A stretch of 64,000 nucleotides of DNA from Oenanthe sinensis (taxonomy: Eukaryota; Streptophyta; Magnoliopsida; Apiales; Apiaceae), in contig CM053802.1 of the NCBI GenBank assembly GCA_028671895.1, forward strand, positions 40,896,201-40,960,200. Reading direction: 5' to 3'. Made by a program: the position numbers and the translations under genes. Within the stretch, counting starts at the first letter, position 1. Each line of letters starts with the position of its first letter. Shown one piece after another: positions 10,381 to 20,222 of this stretch. A model generated the notes under the pieces. The model was not told where the DNA came from and ran no database searches. It was given only the letters and a program-made list of their open reading frames with translations.

Positions 10381-10925
10381 AGTAAGTACTTAGAGAAATT
10401 CTGGGCTTCAACTAGAAACTTCAATACAACATCTTGAACTTGTGATTTCTTCTTGTCTTCTATATTCTTCAACAAGCTCTTGAACATGAATCTCTACTAC
10501 TGACATAAACTTGCTATCAATGCCCTGACACTTGATGTAATGGTCTGGTTCATAAGTGACTAGTCTTGATAGGGTTCTTGCTTCTAAATAGATTACCATA
10601 TTCAGTTAGTAATGTGGCTTTCCAATTGTCACTTTCCTGCTTCTTCACTTGAAATCAATTAGTCTTATTAATACTGATTGTTATGATCTTGATTCTTTAA
10701 GTTATACATCACTGAGGCAAGAACAACTTTGACTTGAACTTCTTCCAGTGATTTCATCTTTGATTGATCATAATTAACCATGTTAAATTGTATCAATTAC
10801 CTTGTCTTAAATTTGTATTGATTTCTTTGTGATTTCTTGTTCTTGATTGTCTTCCGGTTAAATATCTTTTCTTTAGTTGAGTTACATTAGTTACAGTGTT
10901 ACAAGTTTAGACACTCTGCCTTTCA

Positions 10926-12236
10926 GTATGTTTGATTTGAATCATTAGTCTTAAGACATTTATCATTCACATTATAGATAGGAGTGTCTAAATCAAGAAC
11001 ATATAAACCGTTAAACAAACGTGCAACCCCATAGGTAACATTATTCAAAGAAAAGGAACAACAATTGTTCTGAATTGAAAAAGCAAAACCTTTCTTGTCC
11101 AAACAAGAAACCAAAATAATGTTTCTGCAAATTACAGGCACGTAAAAACAATTCTCAAGTTCTAAAATAAGCCCAGTGGGAAACGATAAATGATAAGTCT
11201 CTACAGCCAAAACAACAACCTTTGCTCCATTACCAACTCGTAGGTAGACCTCTCCTTTAGCCAAAGTCCTACTCCTTTGTAGTTCCTGAACATTTATACA
11301 AATCTGAGAAGCACATCCAGTATCCAATACCCATGATGTAAAAGTAGACAGATTGACTTCTATAACATAAATACCTGAATCAGAAATCTGAACAGACTTC
11401 AATTTCTTCAGACCCTCTAAATAAGCATGACAGTTTCTCTTCCAATGACCTGGTTTACCACAGAAGTAACAATCACCATTTGCAACAACACCTTTAGGAT
11501 TTAAAGACTATTTGGGATTAGCCTTTGGCTTGGGAGCAGAATCAGATCCAATCTTCTTCTTTCCCTTCCATTTACCCTTCCGTTTAGCCTTACCTTTCTT
11601 TTTCACCATCAATATGGGAGCAGGTTTTCCCTTTTTCATGTTGGTTTCAGCAGTTCGCAACATAGCCAACAATTCAGTAGGTGTTTTGTCTATCTCATTC
11701 ATATTGTAGTTTATAACAAAATGAGTATAATTGTTGTTCAAGGATTGCAAGATCAAGTCAATCTGAGCTTCCGGACCAATCGGGAAACCCAAAGTATCAA
11801 GATACTCAATATAACCTATCATCTTCAGAACATGTGGTTGAACAGGTTCACGTTCTCCCTGTTTGCAAGCGTACAGTGCTTTGCTCGTGTCGAACCTTTC
11901 TTGACGAGACTGTCCTTCAAACATCCTTTGAAAGTGTTCAATCATCTCATAAGCATCCATATGCTGATGTTGTTTTTGAAGCTCAGCACTCATGGTTTCT
12001 AGCATGATACATGCCACATCAGTCGCATCATCAATATGCTTCTGATAAGCATTTTATTGAGCGCGAGTTGCATTCTCAGCAGGAGGAGCAGTAGAAGGAA
12101 TTTCAATGACGTGGAGCTTACGCTCTTGCTTGAGGACAATCCTCAAATTCCTATACCAATCAAGGAAGTTAGTTCCTGTCAGTTTGTCATTCTCAAGGGT
12201 TGTTCGTACGAAGAAAGTATTTGTATTGTTTGTCAT
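10926..12236 (-). pseudogene. Element C gag-zinc knuckle-protease
   Basis: The ATG at 12234-12236 starts MTNNTNTFFVRTTLENDKLT. One frame stays open for about 437 codons apart from a TAA at 12054-12056 and a TAG at 11508-11510. Features in order are GTNFLDWYRNLRIVLKQE and the UBN2 gag fold (HMDAYEMIEHFQRMFEGQSR, SLNNNYTHFVINYNM), a Lys-rich run, a canonical CCHC knuckle CYFCGKPGHWKRNC (11430-11471), and a protease with active site WVLDTGCASQIC. It is much better preserved than the family-A gags and shows what those lost. Its present stop TGA is the first three bases of LTR B. Confidence 0.92.
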
Positions 12237-14107
12237 TTAAATATCTACAATGTTAAAATGCATAAATTTAGTTAGTCAGTAGAATTTTAATTATGTTCAA
12301 GTGATTATCATATACATTCATAATATATATCTCCCACTATTTTATTCAAATCAATAGCCCTAACTATTAATTCGGAAAATATTTCATCAAATCTTTCTGG
12401 TGAGCCAAGATCCATATTTCATCCCTATTTCAAGATAACGTTGGCTAATACACCCAAAACATGACTATTTAGGTAGAAAATATTTGTCAATTATATCAAA
12501 TATAACTCTTGGATAGTTTGGTGGAACAACCCTTTGTACATATTTATCCAATAAATCTTACCAAACTCTATGTCTCTAAACCCACAATCCTATTGTGATG
12601 ATTTAGTTAAGTTAGACCCAACGTTTAATAAACAAAGTACAATTACTTATCACATTTTCCCATGATTGATAAGAGCACTTTACTTTGGCAAACCCACTCC
12701 TTCTCAATCTAGATCTTAATGTGTGTAAACATTTGAAGGCATCTATATTAACTTAATATTTATTTAGGGATTTATTATTTAACGATCTTGATCCCATCGT
12801 AAAGAGATTCTCAATTTTTCCTTGATTAAATAATCCATTTCAATATTCGTCAATGGTTTGATTTCCAGATCATCGGAGAAGTCACAAACGGTCTCACTTA
12901 AAACCTAACTTTCTTACAGATTAAATTAATAATCTGTTGTTGACAAAATCTCCCCATATCAGAAAAATGAAAATTCATATTCAATACCGTGTTTCATAAA
13001 CACAAGAATCTCATGATCGTTTGTTCAATTTTAAAATCTTGAGTCGTTACAAATTTTATCTTGTTTAAACAAGTATGGCATGGGTGTCGTATCTAATACA
13101 CACATAGATGATTAATCTAATTAAAGCGTGCATCATTAACTATTCTACACTAACATTCATACATCAATATGTAAAGTGCAGTATGTAAACGTGCTTAGTT
13201 ATAACCCCTTTCCTATGTGATCCTTTCGAGCTAATGAAAAGATCAAAGTCAATCTATGGTGGTAAAATATAAATACAATTACATGTCTTCATTCTTCTTG
13301 TATCCATGGGTGCTTGCTCCTCTTCTTGGATCATCCTTCAATCTTCAAGTACATTACATGGAATAATTGAATACAACCTATACTAATGTACTTACATAAG
13401 AAAACTCGAGTTACCTTCGAGGTTAAACAATTACAAGAATGAAGAAAATGACATGCTAGTCGTATTTATAAAACCAAAACCAAAATCATTAATCTACGGG
13501 TCTAAAGGGCATAACCAACACCATGCTCAAGTACACAAAAGAACATGAAAAATATTATGGAGGTTCGGGAGCGGCAGCCCCCGGGCGGGGTTTTCCGGGG
13601 GCGGCAGTCTCCAGTTGGGGGCGAGCTGACCTGGTCAGCACGGAATTTTTTTATTTTCGAAGACCAATCCTATTCAGAAATCATCAATTTCTTAACTACA
13701 GATCATATATATTGGTCTTTTCCCCACTGCATCTTATACAGTTTCAGAAGCATGTATCATATACATACTGATCACATCCCAGTTAACAGATCATGTCGAA
13801 CACAATCTGTCCACCAGTTTATATCACTATACAAACTGAACCTCATGCATAATATACAAATCGCAATAAGGCATATAAATCAGTCATGGCAAATCATTAA
13901 CATGATAGTATCATCATCTATGTACTCATCATATGAATAACTAGATACACATTATGTAATAGTTTTAATCATACATCAACATGATAGCATGCATATTAAA
14001 TCTCATACATAGGCAGTATCAAAATACATGTATGGCCGATCATATACATACTGGAATATATTGAAAAACTGTTAAACACGTAACCAAATCTTCCTATTAT
14101 ACACGTA
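12237..14107 (-). other. Element C leader
   Basis: A long untranslated region between primer site and gag, homologous in blocks to the leaders of A1, A4 and A5 (for example gttaagttagacccaacg near 12605 and the block near 13070-13100). Unlike them it carries a GC-rich island at about 13560-13640. Short open frames around 13523-13940 run antisense to the element, with no conserved counterpart. Confidence 0.75.
13560..13640. other. GC-rich island with palindrome in the C leader
   Basis: About 80 bases are strikingly G/C-rich (gcggcagcccccgggcgggg and gggggcggcag) in otherwise AT-rich DNA. They end in a 7-bp-arm palindrome gctgacc-t-ggtcagc (13625-13639). The family-A leaders lack it. Confidence 0.7.
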
Positions 14108-14119
14108 GCTCTGATACCA
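14108..14119 (-). promoter_or_regulatory. Primer-binding site of element C
   Basis: The minus strand reads TGGTATCAGAGC, the initiator tRNA-Met site. Four bases (ttat) separate it from the LTR, rather than one or two as in the neighbours. Confidence 0.93.
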
Positions 14120-14123
14120 TTAT

Positions 14124-15621
14124 TGGGATCCGGGCATATATACGCAGCGAAAAATTAAAAAAATAACGAATCCCAAACGCGGGATCCGTGTATAATTGGC
14201 GGATGATTATGGAGAATCAAATTTGTACCTATTAAAGCTTTCTTTATGATGATTACAGAGGTCCAGAAGAAATGAATCGCATCAGCCCTTCACAAAGATC
14301 TGCTCTCTATCTGTATCCACACGAACGTCGTATCGTCTAATGATCACCGGAGTTAGGTACTAGCTTGTTTCTGCCTCTTTGTCTCTCTCTTTCTCTAGCC
14401 TCTAAAAAATGTAGAGCTGCTAGGGTTTTTCTCAAAAATGAAATTATAAAAACTGTAACCCTAAACTATATATCTTTATGTATATATAGGGGATAGAGGG
14501 ACTTGGGCCAAAACCCTAATCTGATTGGACCTTTTAAAACCCATTCAGATTTCGGATTTATATTATTATTAAATTCGAATTCTAATATGTATATAATTAA
14601 TCAAGTCTCACTTAATTAATTAAATAAATAAATTCAAATTAATAATAATAACAGTATTTAAATTCATAATTTAAATAACACTTCATTTAAACGTTCTTTG
14701 TATGTGACCCTTTAGGTTATTATTACGTTGGCAATAATTTTATTTTCTGATAATAAAATTATAAACAATGAGCGGTATCTAGTAATACATCATTGCTACC
14801 CAAGTAATAATAATAATTGGTGATTCAATTAAACCTTTCGTGAATAATGTACAATGTAATATAATCCCTTTAACCTTATATTATAGATCAAACTCGAGGC
14901 ATGTATTGTGTCATCCTCTTCAACGTTTAAACTGGGTTTCCTTGATCAATGAGTAGACTATTAAGCAAATCAACATTTGAGCATGGCCATGCATTTTATA
15001 GTCTCACTCAATCAAGAGGCCAATAATATCACTCCTAAAATAGGAAGGTTAAATCCTATATCTATCATTCATATTTCTCATACGATTCATAGCATACCCA
15101 ATATCCACCTTTATCATTACTCGGTTAAAGGTAACTTTGAGTGTAATCAAAGTATATTAATTCTCGTATAGAAATATAATGATTTAAAGTCAAAGGATTA
15201 TTACATCATTATCACAGTGAGAATTTCTTATGACACTTATTAACATGTAGATTCTCACAGTGGGTCTGTCCAGTGCCATGCATTGAGACATGCACTTATA
15301 TTCTTGACTTTAGTATCACCATACCTACAATGAGATGTGGTCATCAGTCAACAAACATGCTAGTCTTATTGCATTATTATTGTCCTTAAATAATAATACT
15401 CAACTAGGGACTTTTAGGTATATATTACTATTCATATAATCTCATTTTAAGTCACATACTTAAAGATATATAATTCGCATTAATATTTCAAGGACATTTA
15501 TTATGCTTTCAATTTATAACGCAGTAAATAAAGACATAATAAATATTAATTAAATAATTAGGTAAATATAATCCTTAATTGTTTATCATAAAGTATTGTC
15601 TCTAGGACACCAATACTAACA
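14124..15621 (-). repeat. Element C 5' LTR
   Basis: It is 1498 bp: on the minus strand it begins TGTTAGTATTGGTGTCC and ends CGGATCCCA. It is homologous to LTR families A and E, sharing the blocks around gagaaatatgaatgat and gagtgagactataaaatgca, but differs at both termini. Plus-strand coding sequence of element D starts immediately after 15621, so the right boundary is well supported. Confidence 0.88.
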
Positions 15622-16051
15622 ATATGGACTGAGAAACGTCATAGCATGTCATTTATGAAAATTTGGGGATGTGAGGCGTTTGTGGAAGAAGATGAGCCTC
15701 TCACCTACCAAGACGCTATGAACACTCCAGATTCTAAGAGATGGCTAGATGCCATGAAATCTGAGATGAAATCCATGTATACTAATCAAGTATGGACGTT
15801 GGTTGATTCACCTGAAAGGGTAAAACCTTTAGGGTGTAAGTGGGTTTTCAAGAAGAAGACCGACATGGATGGTAACGTACAGACCTATAAGGCACGATTG
15901 GTGACAAAAGGTTTCAAGCAAATTCATGGTATTGACTATGATGAGACCTTTTCACCTGTGGCTATGGTCAAGTCCAACATGATTTTGCTTGCTATAGCTG
16001 CTTACTATGGCTATGAAATCTGGCAAATGGATCTCAAAACCGTTTTCTTAA
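15622..16051 (+). pseudogene. Element D integrase end fused to reverse transcriptase start
   Basis: The frame reads the integrase C-terminal motif HSMSFMKIWGCEAFV and then passes at about 15681 directly to EEDEPLTYQDAMNTPDSKRW, the beginning of the reverse transcriptase. In A4/A5 about 150 or more residues separate these motifs, so D carries an in-frame internal deletion. The reverse transcriptase continues with NQVWTLVDSPE, GCKWVFKKKTDMDGN, KARLVTKGFKQIHGIDYDET and YEIWQMDLKTVFL. Solo LTR E1 interrupts it inside the MD(V/L)KTVFLNG motif. Confidence 0.9.
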
Positions 16052-17599
16052 TGTTAATGTAGGTGCCCTAGAGGCAATACAATGTTTCTTTTAATAGACC
16101 TTTATGTCATTTGATTATTCAATAAACGTATTTATTATGACTTTAAATACTGCGATATATTTGTTAGCATAATAAATGTCCTTAGAATCATGATACACAT
16201 TGTATAGTTTAGTACATGACTTGAACATGAGATTATATAATAGATCATATTCTTAAATGTCCCTAGTCGAGTATTATTATTATAGGACAATAATAATACA
16301 TAAATAGACTAGTATGTTGTTTGACAGATAACCACATCTCATTGGTTATAAGTATGGGGATACTAAAGTCAACACATAGGTACATGCAGGAGTACATGGT
16401 ACTGGACAGACCCATAGTGAGATTCTTCATGTTTAATAAAGTCATAAGAAAGACTCACAGTGATAATGGTGTAATGATCCTCTGACTTGAGATCATTATA
16501 TTTCTGTACGAGGATTAATATACTTTGACTACATTAAAAGTTACCTTTGACCGGGTAATGATAAAAGTGGACACCGAGTATATCATGAGTCGTATGAGAA
16601 ATATGAATGATAGATAAAGGATTTAACCCTCCTATAATTAAGAGAGATATTATTGGCCTCTTGATTGAGTGAGACTATAAAATGCATGGTCGTGCTCAAA
16701 TAATGATTTGTTTTCATAGTCTACTCATGGATCAAGTAAATCCGGATTAAATGTTGTAGAGGATGACTAAATACATGCCTCGAATTTAATCTATAATATA
16801 TATGGTTAAAGAGATTATATTACACGGAAACATTAATCACGAAAGGTTTTATCGAATCACGATTTAATTATTATTTAATTGGGTAGCAATGATGTATTAC
16901 TAGATACCGCTCATTGTTTATAATTTTATTGGAGAATAAAATTATTGTTAATTAAATAATAGCCTATAGGGTCACACACATAGAGCACATAAAGGAATAG
17001 TTTATTTAAATTATAGATTTAAATTAATTGATGATTATTTAAATTTTATTATATTAATTAAGTGAGACTTAATTAATTGAAATAATAAAATTCAAATTTG
17101 AATTCTGCCCTTAATAATTAAGTATGACTTAGTTATTAATTAAATAATAGAAATTCGGTTTTATTATTTATTCTAAACCTACATGGGTTAGGTTTTGCTG
17201 ATTGGGCCTCTTAACCAGCATTATAAATAGATAATGATAGGGTTAAGAGGGATTACGTTTTTGAGAAACAAAATCCCTAGAGGCAGCAGCAAGCACAGCA
17301 AGGCAGAAACAAATTCGAAATCATCAAACGAGCTAGTATAATCCATTCTGTAATCAAGATCGTGGGACGTTCTTGAAGGTGCTCGTGTGGATACCATAGA
17401 GGTGTTTTCGAGAGGAAGACACAAGTCGTGAAAGCTAGGATCTCCGTTGAGTTCGTGTAAACCAAGACCAGACAAAGGTATGATTCCGTTTCACAATAAT
17501 CTGTCTAGGCTTATACATGATCCTGCGTTTAGGGTTCCGAATTTTTGTTATATTTACGTTTAATCCGCTGCGTTTTATGCCTCGGAACCCAACACTTAA
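16047..17599 (+). mobile_element. E1: solo LTR of family E
   Basis: The LTR spans 16052-17594 (1543 bp), with TGTTAATGTAGGTGCCC at the start and CGGAACCCAACA at the end. It is flanked by a perfect cttaa duplication (16047-16051 and 17595-17599). Removing it with one cttaa restores D's reading frame. No internal region remains, so it arose by recombination between the two LTRs of a full insertion. A TATA box (ttataaatag, 17221-17230) lies 3' of the middle. It is clearly homologous to E2 at 46794-48346. Confidence 0.95.
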
Positions 17600-18715
17600 A
17601 TGGGAGCCTTGAAGAAGATATGGATGTGTACATGACATAGACTGAGAGTTTTGCTGATCCAAAGGACGCTAGAAAGGTATATAAGTTGCGTCGATCCATT
17701 TATATATTGAGACAAGCCTCGAGAAGATGTAACATTCATTTTGATGAAACTGTCAAATAGTTTGGGATTATTCATAATGAAGATGAACCACGTGTTTACA
17801 AGAAAGTTAGTGGGAGCCATGTGGCATTCCTAGTATTATATTATGATGATATATTACTAATAGAGAATGACATTCCTTCTCTACAGACTGTGAAGACTTG
17901 GTTGAGAAATAATTTCTCAATAAAAGACTTAGGCGATGCGACCTATATATTACGGATCAGGATCTATAGAGATAAATCAAGGAGATTGATCGGCCTAAAT
18001 TAAAGTACATACATTGAAAAAGTTTTGCATCGATTTGGAATGCAAGAGGCTAAAAGGGGATTTGTCCCAATGTCTCATGGGATATTGATCTCGAAAGAAA
18101 ACAATCCTAAATCATTGGATGATAAGGACCGTAAAAGTAAAGTTCTATATGCATCGGCAATTGGTTCTATAATGTATGCAATGATATGTACTCATCTTGA
18201 GGTCTGGTATGCTTTAAGCATGACAAGTAGATACTAGTCTAAACAGGTGAAGGTCACTGGACGGTAATCAAGAATATTTTTAAGTACTTGAAGAGGACTA
18301 AAGATCAATTCTTGGTATATAGAGGAGAAGATAAGCTGGTTGCAAAAGGTTACACCGATGCTGGTTTCTAGATAGACAACGATCATTTAGTGTTTCTGTC
18401 TGACTTTGTGTTTTATCTATTTAAATTGAGATATTGTATGCTGGAATGGTTTATAACAGAGACATTTGTTGATTCTACAGTAGAGCTTGAATATATTGAT
18501 GCTTGTGAAGCAGCCAAGGAGGCTGTTTGAGCATGTACTTAGGAGATATCACCAAATTAATGAGATTAATGAACAACGAAATATACATATATGTAAAGTG
18601 CATACTAATAATAATATTGCAGACCCACTTACTAATGCTTTGTCACAACAGAAGCACGAAAGTCACACTAGCTCCATGAGTATTGGATATTTGGGTAATT
18701 GGCTCTAGTGCAAGT
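17600..18715 (+). pseudogene. Element D reverse transcriptase C-terminus and RNase H
   Basis: It resumes at GSLEEDMDVYMT, continues through KLRRSIY and the catalytic box LVLYYDDILLI (YYDD, 17839-17850, both aspartates kept), then QTVKTWLRNNFSIKDLGDA. An in-frame TAA follows at 18001. RNase H pieces include ASAIGSIMYAMICTHLEV, KYLKRTKD-like sequence after a frameshift, and ELEYIDACEAAKEAV. It ends with NNNIADPLTNALSQQKHESH and SIGYLGNWL before a stop at 18706-18708. Many stops and shifts make it non-functional. Confidence 0.9.
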
Positions 18716-18722
18716 GGGAGAT
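18711..18722 (+). promoter_or_regulatory. Polypurine tract of element D
   Basis: caagtgggagat lies immediately before the LTR TG. It is the plus-strand primer site; the same tract precedes the 3' LTRs of A4 and A5 on the opposite strand. Confidence 0.85.
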
Positions 18723-18787
18723 TGTTAGTAATTGTGCCCTAAAGATAATTAATTTTATATTTTAACGAAAATATTTTATTATTAAAG
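18723..18787 (+). repeat. Element D 3' LTR, first fragment
   Basis: It starts TGTTAGTAATTGTGCCC right after the polypurine tract and follows family-A LTR sequence for about 65 bases to ttattattaaag, where similarity stops. Confidence 0.82.
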
Positions 18788-19289
18788 ATGGAGGCTATGA
18801 TTTTCCGACTCATAATGCAATTATGATTTACATCATTTTCGTCCACTTGATAGTATCCCCGACTTAAAATAAAAACATGACAATTGGGGTGAATGAATGC
18901 TTAACAATACAGTACTAGGCCTTCAAAGCAACAACCACTGTTTAGTTACTCAGAATCAATGTGAAACATACATTGACACAAGTATTTAAAAACAAATCAT
19001 TTTACAAATGGTTGATACCTCGAAGTTAAAACAATTTTTCCAAATAAAATAGCAGTCACAAAGTTTCTGCCACTTTAAAAAGAAAAATTAAGAGAGAAAA
19101 TGGTTTTGTAAATATAGCATTTAAAACCAGCTTTGGAGAGAGGATAAAATATTTTGAGATTTAAAGAAAGATTATCCTCAAGAAAAGTTTGATTCACACC
19201 CTAGGATTTAGAAATCAAAGTACGGCTGTAAATCAAATGATTCTCAAAAGAGAAGTTTTGAAAAAGAATGTCATATTTACACGTTAATA
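18788..19289. other. Unrecognised segment within the D 3' LTR
   Basis: About 500 bases with no similarity to the LTR families here, no convincing open frame and no clear terminal repeats. It replaces roughly 200 bases of LTR. The short direct repeat acacgttaataa occurs at its right boundary (near 19279 and 19303). It may be filler DNA from break repair or a small unidentified insertion. Confidence 0.5.
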
Positions 19290-19492
19290 ACCCGTTGTGA
19301 GATTCTACACGTTAATAAGTGTCATAAGTAATTCTCACTGTGATAATGATGTAATGATCCTTTGAACTGAAATCATTATATTTTAATACGAGAATTAATA
19401 TACTTTGATTACATTAAAAGTTACCTATGACCGGGTGATGATGAAATTGGACATTGGGTATATTATGAATCGTATGAGAAATATGAATGATC
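19290..19492 (+). repeat. Element D 3' LTR, middle fragment
   Basis: From cccgttgtgagattctac to gagaaatatgaatgatc this follows the middle of family-A/C LTRs in plus orientation. It stops abruptly at 19492, where sequence from an oppositely oriented family-E LTR begins. Confidence 0.8.
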
Positions 19493-20222
19493 GAGGCATG
19501 TATTTAGTCATCCTCTACAACATTTAATCCGGATTTACTTGATCCATGAGTAGACTATGAAAACAAATCATTATTTGAGCACGACCATGCATTTTATAGT
19601 CTCACTCAATCAAGAGGCCAATAATATCTCTCCTAATTATAGGAGGGTTAAATCCTTTATCTATCATTCATATTTCTCATACGACTCATGATATACCCGA
19701 TGTCCACTTTTATCATTACCCGGTCAAAGGTAACTTTTAATGTAGTCAAAGTATATTAATCCTCGTACAGAAATATAATGATCTCAAGTCAGAGGATCAT
19801 TACACCATTATCACTGTGAGTCTTTCTTATGACCTTATTAAACATGAAGAATCTCACTGTGGGTCTGTCCAGTATCATGTACTCCTACATGTACCTATGT
19901 ATTGACTTTAGTATCCCCATACTTATAACCAATGAGATGTGGTTATCAGTCAAACAACATACTAGTCTATTTATGTATTATTATTGTCCTATAATAATAA
20001 TACTCGACTAGGGACATTTAAGAATATGATATATTATATAATCTCAAGTTCAAGTCATGTACTAAACTATAAAATGTGTATCATGATTCTAAGGACATTT
20101 ATTATGCTAATAAATATATCGCAGTAATTAAAGTCATAATAAATATGTTTATTGAATAATCAATTGACATAAAGGTTTATCAAAATAAACATTGTATTGC
20201 CTCTAGGGCACCTACACCAACA
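19493..20222 (-). repeat. E3: truncated family-E LTR
   Basis: On the minus strand it starts TGTTGGTGTAGGTGCCC (from 20222) and matches E1/E2 closely for about 730 bases, then ends at the inverted junction with D at 19492/19493. Its outer end abuts element G coding sequence. No matching target duplication can be seen because the other end is lost. Confidence 0.87.

Larger units (their letters stand above)
69..10925 (-). mobile_element. Element B: 5' part of a SIRE/Maximus-like Copia LTR retrotransposon
   Basis: Reading leftward the order is 5' LTR, primer-binding site, leader, a large gag with two zinc knuckles around a coiled coil, protease, GAG-pre-integrase, integrase and the start of reverse transcriptase. 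Integrase before reverse transcriptase defines Copia. The large gag suggests the SIRE/Maximus branch, a placement made from memory. Plus-strand element A1 (2366-6761) sits in the gag/protease linker. Another insertion cuts the element at 68. B itself jumped into element C: its LTR ends at 10925 against C's protease reading frame, and gtatg (10926-10930) is the expected half of its target duplication. Several stops and frameshifts show it is dead. Confidence 0.9.
9724..10925 (-). repeat. Element B 5' LTR
   Basis: On the minus strand it begins TGAAAGGCAGAGTG and ends GGACCTAACA, directly next to the primer site. It is 1202 bp long. The 3' end has a C-rich hairpin (9740-9764), and the middle (10130-10380) is filled with palindromic copies of GTAGAAATTCTAC-like units. 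The outer end abuts element C's protease frame, and its first three bases (TGA) supply the stop codon now ending that frame. Confidence 0.9.
10926..15621 (-). mobile_element. Element C: 5' part of a TNT1-like Copia element
   Basis: Reading leftward it has a 5' LTR, primer site, long leader, then gag-zinc knuckle-protease in one frame, ending where element B inserted. The pol half must lie beyond B's far end, outside the window. C itself sits in plus-strand element D: D's integrase codons resume right after C's terminal CA at 15621. LTR, leader and gag are homologous to family A but clearly diverged. Confidence 0.88.
15622..19492 (+). mobile_element. Element D: 3' part of a TNT1-like Copia element
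   Basis: The plus strand gives the integrase C-terminus, reverse transcriptase, RNase H, a polypurine tract and the start of a 3' LTR. The 5' part is displaced beyond element C to the left of the window. Solo LTR E1 splits the reverse transcriptase. The 3' LTR (from 18723) is scrambled: a 65-base start, about 500 bases of unrelated DNA, a 200-base middle, then an inverted junction to LTR E3. Confidence 0.87.

Noticed and set aside
10408..10599. 63-codon minus-strand frame inside LTR B
   Set aside because: It falls within a defined LTR and shows no family resemblance.
13523..13940. Overlapping 82- and 131-codon frames in the C leader
   Set aside because: They run antisense to element C through a GC-rich block and AT-rich leader, with no homologue in the related leaders.
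16263..16445. 60-codon open frame repeated at 19829-20011 and 47005-47187
   Set aside because: It is the LTR family-E counterpart of the antisense LTR frames, with no start context or domain.
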